Shown: in pieces, positions 24,861 through 33,228 of the stretch
How the letters are laid out: each line of letters opens with the position of its first letter
Position numbering within the stretch: position 1 is the first letter of the stretch
From: Bacillus sp. FJAT-14578
GTDB taxonomy: Bacteria; Bacillota; Bacilli; Bacillales; Bacillaceae_H
Direction: 5' to 3'
Length of the DNA: 64,000 nt
Assembly (NCBI RefSeq): GCF_000504165.1
Contig: NZ_AYSE01000001.1
Location: 62,001-126,000, forward strand
The notes under the pieces: model-generated
Seen by the model: only the letters and a program-made list of their open reading frames with translations
Database searches by the model: none
Told to the model about the DNA's origin: nothing
Program-made: the position numbers and the translations under genes

Positions 24861-24909
24861 AAAAAACCGCCAAGGAATCCTAGATTATCAGGTTCCTTGG
24901 CGGTTTTTT
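24861..24909. terminator. Bidirectional intrinsic terminator
   Basis: Arms AAAAAACCGCCAAGGAA and TTCCTTGGCGGTTTTTT pair almost perfectly, with A/T runs both sides. It lies downstream of the CAP-domain gene and its attached repeats. Confidence 0.85.
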
Positions 24910-24917
24910 CCCTCGGT

Positions 24918-25283
24918 CAACAAAAAGCGCCTTATGATTCGATTCCTATTTTCTTAGGCTCACAGGATATGAATCATGCCGACGTTGGTGATTAACGTGG
25001 CGATTTTAGTCGGCCTTCTTTAAACAGTCGCCGGAGCTTGAAGCACACGGATGTGCAAATGAAGCCGTTGCAACAGGACGTTGCGCTTTTAGGCTTCGTT
25101 CCTTTGCTGTCCAGCTGCGGCTCCTAGCTCGCTGTGGAAAAGATGCTTGCCCTCATAAGGCAAAAAGCGACTTATGGTTCAATCCCTATTTCCTTGGGCT
25201 CGCAGGATGTGAGTCATGCCGACGTTGCCACAGGACGTGGCGATTTTAGTCGGCCTTCTTTTGAACAGTCGCCTCCGCTTTTC
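24918..25283 (+). repeat. GC-rich interspersed repeat C, two adjacent copies
   Basis: Two related units (about 24918-25035 and 25150-25283) share AAAAAGCG-C-TTATG, TCCCTATTT-CTT-GGCTC-CAGGAT, ATGCCGACGTTG and TTTTAGTCGGCCTTCTTT. Between them is a unit with AGCACACGGATGTGCAAATGAAGCCGT and CTGTCCAGCTGCGGCTCCTAGC; the end is CGCCTCCGCTTTTC. The same pieces occur at 36079 and, inverted, at 38205. It ends three bases from the stop of the CAP gene. This type of repeat is widespread in Bacillus genomes (recall); mobility mechanism unknown. Confidence 0.7.
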
Positions 25284-25285
25284 TA

Positions 25286-25894
25286 TTATTTAGACATAAA
25301 CATTTGTGTCCAATACACTCCGTAGCTCCCGCCTTTAGAGTAACCTACCCCAATGTGAGTGAAATCTTTGTTTAAAATATTGGCACGGTGACCGGAGCTG
25401 TTCATCCATGCTTGAACGACTTCTTCCGGTGTTTTTTGCCCGGCTGCGATATTTTCTCCCGCACTGCGATATGTGATCCCGAAATTCTTGATCATATCAA
25501 ACGGTGAACCGTATGTAGGGCTTGTATGAGAAAAATAGTTTTTGTCTCGCATATCATCTGATTTGAAACGTGCAACTCTTGCAAGCTCCCAATCTGAAAC
25601 AAGCGGTTTTAAACCGTACTTTGCTCTCTCCTGGTTCGTCAGCTGAACGACTTTCTGCTCGAACTGCTTGATTTCTCCCAAATCAGGAACGTTGATCGTT
25701 TGCCCCGGGTAAATCATGTCCGGATTTTTGATTTGCGGGTTGCTGCTTAAGATCTCTGAAACGCCCACTTGATATCTCGCGGCAATTTTCCACATCGTGT
25801 CTCCCCACTTAACGGTGTGCTGGGTAGCTGCGCTTGCCGATTGAAGCGGCATGAATACAAGAAAAGCGATGAAAACGGAAAAAATCTTTTTCAA
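25286..25894 (-). CDS. Secreted LysM-CAP domain protein (YkwD/SafA-like)
   Basis: A 202-aa exported protein. Signal peptide 1-22 (cleavage near SASA-ATQ), one LysM peptidoglycan-binding domain (about 25-68; HTVKWGDTMWKIAARYQVG), then a CAP/SCP domain (about 75-202) with NQERAKYGLKPLVSD, YFSHTSPTYGSPFDMIK, GENIAAGQ and SSGHRANILN. Similar proteins in bacilli are cell-wall or spore-coat associated. The ATG follows a good GGAGG. Monocistronic; its 3' end is immediately joined by interspersed repeat C. Confidence 0.9.
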   Translation of the reverse strand: MKKIFSVFIAFLVFMPLQSASAATQHTVKWGDTMWKIAARYQVGVSEILSSNPQIKNPDMIYPGQTINVPDLGEIKQFEQKVVQLTNQERAKYGLKPLVSDWELARVARFKSDDMRDKNYFSHTSPTYGSPFDMIKNFGITYRSAGENIAAGQKTPEEVVQAWMNSSGHRANILNKDFTHIGVGYSKGGSYGVYWTQMFMSK

Positions 25895-25980
25895 AGCTGA
25901 AACCTCCTATTAATCTATTACTGAGATTTCTATTATGATAGAATTTTCTCATTAATTAAAGGAGTAAATTTTTCCTATGG

Positions 25981-26093
25981 ATCAGCCCAAACCGACATGG
26001 TACTCGTCGGTTTGGGCTGATTCATTAAATGAAGCGCCATACAAGATAGAAAAAATGCTAAGTTTTACATGGCGCTTCATTTAATTTAGAAAC
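25981..26093. other. Two large inverted repeats
   Basis: The first has 16-base arms ATCAGCCCAAACCGAC/GTCGGTTTGGGCTGAT (25981-26021). The second pairs ATTAAATGAAGCGCCAT with ATGGCGCTTCATTTAAT around 35 bases (26025-26093). They lie between the CAP gene and the efflux adaptor, both minus; the first probably ends the upstream transcript although the T-run is poor. Confidence 0.5.
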
Positions 26094-26199
26094 AGTTTAT
26101 TCTTTGCAAGTAAGCAATTTTTCTCTTCTGACAGCCCCAAGTAAATAAAAACAATGGGATATAGATAATTTTTATCCATATCCCACCATGTACGTAAAT

Positions 26200-27855
26200 C
26201 TACTTATCATCTTCTTGAGAGTAATTGATTGTAGCGTTGTCTGAAAGCAATGCCAGGTTGCTTGTGATGATTTTGTCTTCTTTTGTCAGGCCTTCCTTAA
26301 CGATTACTAATGAACCCTCTCTTTTTTCTACTTTTACTTCTCTTCGTTTGGCATGATTTCCTTTTGCCACATAAACATATGCTTTATTGCCTTCATGTCC
26401 CACAGCCTTTGACGGTATAATGATGCCTTGCTCCGATCCTGGCTTGATTAACTGAATGTCTGCAATCATACCGGCTTTAAGTTTGAAATCTGGATTCGGA
26501 ACTTCAACCTCAACAGGATAGCCTTTTCCTTTTTCATTAAACGGGCTGACTGTTTTGATTGTTCCCTTTGTGACAAAATCAAATGACGTTGCTTTTACTT
26601 GTACTTGATTGCCGGCCTTCACTTCATTAATTTCATTCGCTGGAATATACGTTAAAATATTAACTTTATCAAAATTGGCCAACACAAGAACAGGGGATTG
26701 AGTGGAAATCATTTCACCCTTTTCCGCATATTTTGCACCTACCACTCCATTGATCGGAGAGGTAATCACCGCGTCTTCCAATGTATCTTGTGAATTTTCC
26801 GCATTCACCTGGGCTTGCTTTAACGCTTGTTCACTTGCCTTAATTCCTGATTCATTTTTGGCGATTTCCGCTTGCTTTTGAGCATTGGCATACCCTTCTT
26901 GAGCCGTATCATATGCTTCTTGAGCCGTGCTATACCCTTCTGTTGCTGTATTATAACCTTCTGAAGCATTGGCATAACCGGATTTTGCATTCATATATGC
27001 TTCTTTTGCGTTCGCATATGCTTCTCCAGCAGCGGTTAATCCCTTTTTCGCTGTTGCTAATTTATCTTGCACCGTATCGACTGCTACTTTTGCGCTATCA
27101 TACGCGGCCTGGGCGTTTACAACCGCCGTTTCAGCTTGTTCTAATTGTGCTTTAGAAACAAGTGACTCTTCATACAGCCCTTTCATGCGCTCATGATTCG
27201 TTTTCGCATCTTTCAATGTTTGTTCCGCTTTTTTCAATGCAATTCCGCTATCACTAACACCATTTTCGGCTTGTTTAACTGCACTTTGCGCTTTTGCAAT
27301 ATTGTCCTCGGCCTGGACCATCGCGTTTTGCGCTTGAATGATCCCGCTTTTGGATTGAACCATGCCGCTTTTGGACTGAACCATACCGTTTTTGGACTGA
27401 ACCATACCGCTTTTGGACTGGACAACGCCGCTTTTGGATTGCACAATACCGGTTGTTGCCTGTGCCATGCTTGCTTCGTGTGCCGCTTTTGCCGATTCCA
27501 CATTCGCCTCTGCCGCCGCGATTGCCGCATTCGCTTTTTCTACTGAATGACGCAAATCTTTATCATCAAGCTTGATTACCACTTGACCGGCTTTTACTTT
27601 CGTACCCACTTCAATGGGCATTTCAGTGATTTTACCAGGCACTTTTGAAGTAATTTCCACTTCCTCGCTTGGAGTAACCGTCCCTGCATATACTTTTCCT
27701 GTACCGATCAATTGTTCTTGTACATCGTTTACTTCTACAGATACGGGTGAATCTTCGTTGAAGACCTCTTGTGCACTCGCACTGCACCCCGAGAGAACCA
27801 AGAGGCCGCTAAGCGAAAGAATCCCTATCGTCTGTTTCATACTTCTTTCTCCCAT
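26200..27855 (-). CDS. HlyD/RND-type efflux adaptor lipoprotein with expanded heptad repeats
   Basis: A membrane-fusion (periplasmic adaptor) family protein, 551 aa. N-terminal lipoprotein signal with LSGCSAS, biotinyl-lipoyl-like half EITSKVPGKITEMPIEVGTKV and its return half near 390, a beta-barrel domain, and a membrane-proximal C-terminal domain. Between the lipoyl halves lies a very long coiled-coil hairpin. Its first helix contains five near-identical heptads (SGMVQSK type) and its second at least eight (AYxxAxEGYxxAQ type). Start 27855 follows AAAGGTG; MKQ at 27840 is an alternative. It overlaps the MFS gene's end region, so it is co-transcribed with the pump. Confidence 0.85.
   Translation of the reverse strand: MGERSMKQTIGILSLSGLLVLSGCSASAQEVFNEDSPVSVEVNDVQEQLIGTGKVYAGTVTPSEEVEITSKVPGKITEMPIEVGTKVKAGQVVIKLDDKDLRHSVEKANAAIAAAEANVESAKAAHEASMAQATTGIVQSKSGVVQSKSGMVQSKNGMVQSKSGMVQSKSGIIQAQNAMVQAEDNIAKAQSAVKQAENGVSDSGIALKKAEQTLKDAKTNHERMKGLYEESLVSKAQLEQAETAVVNAQAAYDSAKVAVDTVQDKLATAKKGLTAAGEAYANAKEAYMNAKSGYANASEGYNTATEGYSTAQEAYDTAQEGYANAQKQAEIAKNESGIKASEQALKQAQVNAENSQDTLEDAVITSPINGVVGAKYAEKGEMISTQSPVLVLANFDKVNILTYIPANEINEVKAGNQVQVKATSFDFVTKGTIKTVSPFNEKGKGYPVEVEVPNPDFKLKAGMIADIQLIKPGSEQGIIIPSKAVGHEGNKAYVYVAKGNHAKRREVKVEKREGSLVIVKEGLTKEDKIITSNLALLSDNATINYSQEDDK
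27342..27452 (+). repeat. Tandem 21-bp repeat inside the adaptor gene
   Basis: About five copies of a 21-base unit (CCGCTTTTGGACTGAACCATA type) encoding the seven-residue coiled-coil repeat of the adaptor. Units differ at few positions, indicating recent duplication and a likely length-variable tract. Confidence 0.8.
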
Positions 27856-27874
27856 TTCTTTCACCTTTCTATCT

Positions 27875-29398
27875 TTAAGATTCTGAAGCATTCGTTTCTT
27901 GCCTCACTTTTTTCTTTCTAAAGAGAAAGACAAGCGGAAGACAAATAAACAAAGGAATCGCAGAAACAACAAACGTATCCACAATGCCCATCGTTGTTGC
28001 CTCACGCTGCATTAATCCCGCTAATGTCGTTGACCATGAAGTCCCAAGCAGCCCCTGTACGGATTGAGCGGAACTAAACGGGATCGAGTCTGTCATACTC
28101 TGTAAATGTATAGCAGTCCTCTGTTGCATAATGACAGTAAACACCGCAATGGCCATCGAAGCGGCCACTTGACGTATCAAATTGGACGCAGCGGAAGCTT
28201 TCCCGACAAGATGCGGTGCGACTGCATTCATACCCGCAGTCGAAAAAGGCATCATACAAAGCCCAATCCCGATTCCGCGCACCATTAACAACGGAATAAG
28301 CCACTCATGCGGCGTATCGGCGGTCAGCCGATGCAGCTCATATGTCGTCACGCCCATAAGCGAAAGGCCGGTCAATCCTAAAGGAATAACCCCTACTTTA
28401 TCAAATATTTTTCCGGCAACCGGCATCATAAACGCCATACAAATGGCTTGCGGCATGAGTAAAAGTCCTGTATCGATTGGGCTTACACCTTGAATGTTTT
28501 GCAAATAAATCGGCATGAGGAACATCGCACCATACAGGCCGACCATAACAAGGCTTGAAACGATGATGCTTAACACAAAGACAAAATTTTTGAACAAAGA
28601 TAGCTCAATGACCGGATTCTCCACTTGCTTTTCAACAAATAAAAGAAAAATGAGTGCCCAGAACGAAATGAAAAGAAGGGCGACAATTTCAAAGGATGTC
28701 CATCCTTTCGACTGACCGTTACTCAATGCATACAATAGAGTTCCCGCCGATGTCGCCGCCAGTAAAAAACCGGCAAAATCAAACGGTTTTGGCTCCGTTT
28801 TAGCAGGCTCTTTTAATAGAATGGAGACCATCATCATCGCAAAAAGGGCGAATGGAATACATATGATAAATAAAAAACGCCAATTGAACCATTCAATTAA
28901 GTAGCCGCTTAATGTCGGTCCAACAGCGGGAGCCACCATGGCAGAAACTCCCCATAATCCGAGAGCGGTTCCGATTTGCTCACGCGGCATGATCTTATAA
29001 ATGATGACCATACTAAGAGGTCCGATGACCCCTCCTCCAATTCCAGCAATGACGCGGGCCATAATGAGAGATGTATCGCTCCAGGCAACCGCACAAAGGG
29101 CCGTTCCTCCCGTAAAAATGGCAAGCGCAAGAAGAAGAAACTTTTTATAGCCGATTCTCTCTTCCATATAGCCGGTAATGGGAATAATCACCCCTGATGC
29201 GAGCATGTAGCCAGTCAATACCCATTGAATACGAGATGTCGTCGATCCTAAGTCGGTTGTCAGCTTGGGAATGGCAACGTTAATTAAACTGTTATTTAAA
29301 ATAGCCACAAACGCGCCTAAAATAATCGCAAGAAGAGCGAGCCACTGCTCTCTTGACGACCCAGCAGAAGGCGCGGCAGCTGTTGCAGATGATGCCAC
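27875..29398 (-). CDS. DHA2-family (EmrB/QacA-type) multidrug MFS transporter
   Basis: A 14-TM drug:proton antiporter, 507 aa. Signature pieces are NVAIPKLTTDLG, RIQWVLTGYMLASGVIIPITGY (motif D1 region), ARVIAGIGGGVIGPLSM (motif B, Arg in TM4) and WGVSAMVAPAVGPTLSGYL (motif C). It sits between an EmrA-like adaptor (14 bases upstream) and the lipoprotein adaptor downstream, suggesting a trans-envelope-like efflux assembly. Expression is probably under the divergent TetR regulator. Confidence 0.92.
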   Translation of the reverse strand: MASSATAAAPSAGSSREQWLALLAIILGAFVAILNNSLINVAIPKLTTDLGSTTSRIQWVLTGYMLASGVIIPITGYMEERIGYKKFLLLALAIFTGGTALCAVAWSDTSLIMARVIAGIGGGVIGPLSMVIIYKIMPREQIGTALGLWGVSAMVAPAVGPTLSGYLIEWFNWRFLFIICIPFALFAMMMVSILLKEPAKTEPKPFDFAGFLLAATSAGTLLYALSNGQSKGWTSFEIVALLFISFWALIFLLFVEKQVENPVIELSLFKNFVFVLSIIVSSLVMVGLYGAMFLMPIYLQNIQGVSPIDTGLLLMPQAICMAFMMPVAGKIFDKVGVIPLGLTGLSLMGVTTYELHRLTADTPHEWLIPLLMVRGIGIGLCMMPFSTAGMNAVAPHLVGKASAASNLIRQVAASMAIAVFTVIMQQRTAIHLQSMTDSIPFSSAQSVQGLLGTSWSTTLAGLMQREATTMGIVDTFVVSAIPLFICLPLVFLFRKKKVRQETNASES

Positions 29399-29412
29399 AT
29401 CTACTCCTCCCC

Positions 29413-30075
29413 TTACGAAATGTGAATTTTGATTTCAACGTTTGTGCCCGGAATGAGTTCCATGTCCTCAGGCTTGTTAACGGCAATCTCAATTGGAATT
29501 CTTTGTTTTACTTTATTAAAGTTGCCGCTTGTATTCGTGGCAGGGATAAGGGAAAAAACAGAGTTGGCAGCTTGCCCAATTTTCCGGACCTTTCCCGCGA
29601 TGACCTTTCCATCGAGCGTATCGACACTGATTTCCACTACTTGTCCTTCTTTAATTTTTGTAATTTCGGTCTCTTCGATATTGGCAGAAACATAGACTTC
29701 GCCCATATTCACCATTAAGGCAACGGCCTGGCCCGGTGCAGCCGTTTCATGCTCTTTTGAAAAAACTTTAATGACATTACCGCTGATCGGTGCACGAATA
29801 ATCGATTTATCAATCATACTCGGATCCATATTGGAAACATCTTGCTCGGCAATCGCTTCGTTCTTTTGCAGCGTATCGCCTTCTTGGATATCAATATGGG
29901 TAATCTCTCCAGAAATTTGCGGCATGACACGGTATTGGTCTCCCTGGATACGGGCATCCTCTGTTTTAACGTAATGTGCCCCTTGATACCAATAGTAATA
30001 ACCAATCCCTCCTCCGCTACTAATCATGACAGCAAGTAAGATTGTTAACACGAGCTTACGCTTCATCCTTTTCAC
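29413..30075 (-). CDS. EmrA/HlyD-type membrane-fusion protein
   Basis: A 220-aa adaptor with one N-terminal membrane anchor (about 8-27), lipoyl half VMPQISGEITHIDIQEGDTLQ, a very short hairpin, then IIRAPISGNVIKV and a beta-barrel part. It is much shorter than E. coli EmrA because the coiled coil is almost absent, the usual form in Gram-positive EmrAB-like operons. First gene of the operon, divergent from a TetR regulator. Confidence 0.9.
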   Translation of the reverse strand: MKRMKRKLVLTILLAVMISSGGGIGYYYWYQGAHYVKTEDARIQGDQYRVMPQISGEITHIDIQEGDTLQKNEAIAEQDVSNMDPSMIDKSIIRAPISGNVIKVFSKEHETAAPGQAVALMVNMGEVYVSANIEETEITKIKEGQVVEISVDTLDGKVIAGKVRKIGQAANSVFSLIPATNTSGNFNKVKQRIPIEIAVNKPEDMELIPGTNVEIKIHIS

Positions 30076-30334
30076 CTCATTATGTTTCTCCTAAGATCTA
30101 TTCATAGGAAATGGGGATCTCTCCATTTCCTTATTGAATCGTTTTGAAGTTATCTTTAAAATATAGATTTAGAGTCTCGAAATATAGGAATATTTTCTCG
30201 GTTTGTTCCGTTTGTAATTATATCGAACATGAGAAAATCTACAACCGATAGTTTACGCTTTGTTGTTGCTTAAACAACATACATAAGAAAAGTGTCGGAT
30301 AATACGAAGATAATCTACAAGGAGAGGAAAACTG
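30076..30334. promoter_or_regulatory. Divergent control region of efflux operon and TetR gene
   Basis: 259 AT-rich bases between the adaptor and the regulator. An inverted repeat TGTTGT-TGCTTAA-ACAACA near 30263-30283 is a possible TetR operator. Promoter boxes could not be assigned with confidence. Confidence 0.4.
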
Positions 30335-30949
30335 TTGTCTGAATTTGAACATCTTGATCGACGTGTCAAAAAAACAAAACAAGCTTTAAAAGAATCCTTC
30401 ATTTCCTTGCTTTCTGAAAAAGGGTTCCAAGCAGTTACTGTTCAAGATATTACAAAACGCGCTGATGTGAATCGCGCTACGTTTTATTCCCATTATCAAG
30501 ATAAGCATGATATGCTCGAGCAAATGATTGCGGAAATCTTGCAAGAATTCACCGACGCTATTAATAGCACCCCTGTAGATAGCAAGAGCCAGGCCATCAC
30601 CAAAGAGTCCCGTCCTAATGCTGCTTTCGTTCGCATGTTTGAACAAATTCAAAAGCATGCCGATTTTTATAATGTCATGCTCAGTAAAAAGGGCATTCCT
30701 GGATTTTGGCGGCAAATGTATGGCATCATCCGAGAATGTTTCTATCAGCGCCGCTTAAAACTACAGCCGGACGATCAACAATTGATCGTTCCAAAAGATA
30801 TTTTAAGCAGCTTTACTTCCTCCTCTTATTTAGGGATGATTATGTATTGGCTCGAAAGCGGTATGGTGTATACACCAGAGTATATGGCGACTCAATTGAC
30901 ACTTTTAACAAGCCTAGGCCCCTCTGCAGCAGCCGGCATCAAAAAATAA
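30335..30949 (+). CDS. TetR/AcrR family transcriptional regulator
   Basis: A 204-aa repressor. The N-terminal helix-turn-helix (about 12-60) reads TKQALKESFISLLSEKGFQ, VQDITKRADVNRATFYSHY. The C-terminal part resembles the TetR_C domain found in Firmicute regulators of this type. The TTG at 30335 has AAGGAGAGG seven bases upstream. It is divergent from the three-gene efflux operon, which it probably represses until a drug ligand binds (inference). Confidence 0.9.
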   Translation: MSEFEHLDRRVKKTKQALKESFISLLSEKGFQAVTVQDITKRADVNRATFYSHYQDKHDMLEQMIAEILQEFTDAINSTPVDSKSQAITKESRPNAAFVRMFEQIQKHADFYNVMLSKKGIPGFWRQMYGIIRECFYQRRLKLQPDDQQLIVPKDILSSFTSSSYLGMIMYWLESGMVYTPEYMATQLTLLTSLGPSAAAGIKK

Positions 30950-30987
30950 CGATTTGGCCATCTCGTCATTGAGCCAACACACCAAAC

Positions 30988-31028
30988 AAAAAAAACCTTA
31001 GTTTGGTTGAACAAACTAAGGTTTTTTT
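30988..31028. terminator. Bidirectional intrinsic terminator
   Basis: Arms AAAAAAACCTTAGTTTG / CAAACTAAGGTTTTTTT. Lies between the convergent TetR and chemoreceptor genes. Confidence 0.9.
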
Positions 31029-31042
31029 ATTAAAATATTTTT

Positions 31043-33007
31043 CTATAATTTAAAACGCTTCACCATATCTTGCAGTTCTTCTGCTATATAAGAAAGAGAT
31101 TCAGCTGAAGCTTGAACTTCTTCCATTGATGATAATTGTTCTTGTGTTGCAGCGGATACATTCTGAATGCTTGATGTGGCTTCGCTGGTCACGGCTGTGA
31201 TTCCTTCAAACGCTTCCATTACATGACTCACACTAACAGCCAAGTTACCGGTGGTGAGCGATGTGGCGTTTACATCTTGCTCAACCTTTTCCATGTATGA
31301 TTGAATGTCTCCAAAAGAGCTTCCCGCCATATTGACGACGTCTATCCCTTTTTGCACCTCACCCATTCCTTTGTCCATCGACCCTACGATGTTCGTCATA
31401 TCCTGGTTGATGGTCACGATGAGCGATTTGATTTCATTGGCCGACTGCTGGGATTGCTCGGCCAATTTGCGAACCTCGTCCGCTACGACGGCAAATCCTT
31501 TTCCATGTTCGCCGGCCCTTGCTGCTTCAATCGCTGCATTTAGCGCAAGCAAATTCGTCTGGCCTGCAATATTATCAATGACGGTCGTAATTTGTTCAAT
31601 TTGTTTAGAGCGCTCGTTTAAATGCTGTATGACCGTTGATAAATCTTTTATCGTATCATCGATCGTATTCATTTGGGTCACAGCCGCTTCAATGGCCTTA
31701 TTACCTGCATTCACACTCTCATTTGCTTGCTGGGCTACAATAGATGTCTCGGTCGATTTGATCGCAATCTCCTCGATTCCTTCTTTCATCTTCTCGATGG
31801 CTTCCTCGCTTTTTTCCACTTTAGCCGCTTGCACATCGGTTCCACCCGCCAGCTCTTGCATCATTCTCGCAATTTGCTCTGTAGCTGCTGTCGATTGCTC
31901 GGTCGTCGCCGATAATTCTTCAGAGGAAGCCGCCAATAAATCAGATCGTTCATGAATCGAGTGAATCAATGTCTTTAATGAATCAGCCATCGTTCGAAAA
32001 GCAGCGGATAACAATCCGATTTCTTTAATTTCCTCCTCGTGAATGTCTACATTCAAGTTCCCCTCCGTGATGCTCACGGCATTTTCCGTTAATCGACGAA
32101 GAGGTCGGACAATTCTTTGGATGATGAAATACGTCAAAGCTGAACCGATGATCATGGCAATAACGATAACCATGAGGGTCCGTTTTAAAATAGGTTGTGC
32201 ATCTTCTGAAATTTCAGATTTGTATATCGTACCGGCAATTTTCCATCCTGTTGCTTTGTTGGTAATATACGTCAGCTGTTTCATATCATTTCCGATTTTA
32301 TAATCCAAAGTGCCTTGAGAAGATTGCTGAATTTTGCCCGTCCACGATTCTTTTGCCACTGCCCCCAATTCTTCTTTCGGATGGATAATATATTCGTTAT
32401 TTGGGTTGACGATGAACGGATAGCCCTCCCGGCCGATTTTTACGCTGAGAATCGATTTATTCAGCGTATCCAAGTCAATGTCCAGGCCGACTACACCCGA
32501 ATCGTCTTTTAATTTTTTTGAAATGGTTACAACCATTTTTCCTGTGCCCGTGTCTTTATACGGCTTTGAAATGACTGCATTTGGGCTGTTCCAAGCTTCT
32601 TTATACCAGTCACGTTCACGGGGATCGAATCCTTCCGGCAATTCAAAATGCGGATATACAAACATTTTCCCGTCGTCTGTTCCCGTAAAAACGTTCATTA
32701 CTTCTTCGTTTAATACTTCATATTGTTCAAATAAGGTATAAATATCAGCAAATTCATTAACATCGGCTAAGTCATGTGCTTGAATTTTTGATGCAAAATA
32801 ACCGACATCCCTCATTTTAGGTTGAATCGTACGACTGATCAGGCCGTCAATCAGTTGAATATTTTCTTTAGAGCTTGCTAATACTTTGCGTTCAAGTTCT
32901 GTTTTAGCACTCTCATATCCTATGTATCCTATTAAAAGACTCGGTATGATCAATAGACAAGCAGATAAAAGAATAAGTCTCTTTTTAATGGACAACGTTT
33001 TGAACAT
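31043..33007 (-). CDS. Methyl-accepting chemotaxis protein
   Basis: A 654-aa transmembrane chemoreceptor. TM1 about 10-30; an extracellular dCache-type sensor about 35-275 (motif [22 protein letters not shown], key residues Y, W, D of dCache); TM2 about 280-300; HAMP about 300-355; cytoplasmic signalling domain about 400-654 with the conserved tip [20 protein letters not shown]. Such dCache receptors often bind amino acids or organic acids; the ligand is unknown. Monocistronic. Confidence 0.95.
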   Translation of the reverse strand: MFKTLSIKKRLILLSACLLIIPSLLIGYIGYESAKTELERKVLASSKENIQLIDGLISRTIQPKMRDVGYFASKIQAHDLADVNEFADIYTLFEQYEVLNEEVMNVFTGTDDGKMFVYPHFELPEGFDPRERDWYKEAWNSPNAVISKPYKDTGTGKMVVTISKKLKDDSGVVGLDIDLDTLNKSILSVKIGREGYPFIVNPNNEYIIHPKEELGAVAKESWTGKIQQSSQGTLDYKIGNDMKQLTYITNKATGWKIAGTIYKSEISEDAQPILKRTLMVIVIAMIIGSALTYFIIQRIVRPLRRLTENAVSITEGNLNVDIHEEEIKEIGLLSAAFRTMADSLKTLIHSIHERSDLLAASSEELSATTEQSTAATEQIARMMQELAGGTDVQAAKVEKSEEAIEKMKEGIEEIAIKSTETSIVAQQANESVNAGNKAIEAAVTQMNTIDDTIKDLSTVIQHLNERSKQIEQITTVIDNIAGQTNLLALNAAIEAARAGEHGKGFAVVADEVRKLAEQSQQSANEIKSLIVTINQDMTNIVGSMDKGMGEVQKGIDVVNMAGSSFGDIQSYMEKVEQDVNATSLTTGNLAVSVSHVMEAFEGITAVTSEATSSIQNVSAATQEQLSSMEEVQASAESLSYIAEELQDMVKRFKL

Positions 33008-33194
33008 ATACTTTTCCCCTTTTATTGCATATTTTCTGGAGGCACAAGGAATATCATAATCTAAAAATACAGAAAATTCAATTAATTTATTGATAAATCA
33101 AATTTTCTGCACCTTATTATTTGACAAACATCCTCTAAATCTATTATCGGCATTCTTCTATTAAATCTTTACAATACATTTACAAACAAAAGTA

Positions 33195-33228
33195 AAAAGG
33201 GAACGGACAGCTGTCCGTTCCCTTTTTA
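33195..33228. terminator. Intrinsic terminator
   Basis: Perfect 17-base arms AAAAAGGGAACGGACAG/CTGTCCGTTCCCTTTTT with no loop bases between, overlapping the stop codon of the DUF2157 gene. Serves transcription on the minus strand. Confidence 0.9.

Noticed and set aside
27342..27452. Array of near-identical short units resembling a CRISPR or minisatellite.
   Set aside because: Units are contiguous without spacers, 21 bases long, and stay in frame as coiled-coil heptads inside an adaptor gene.
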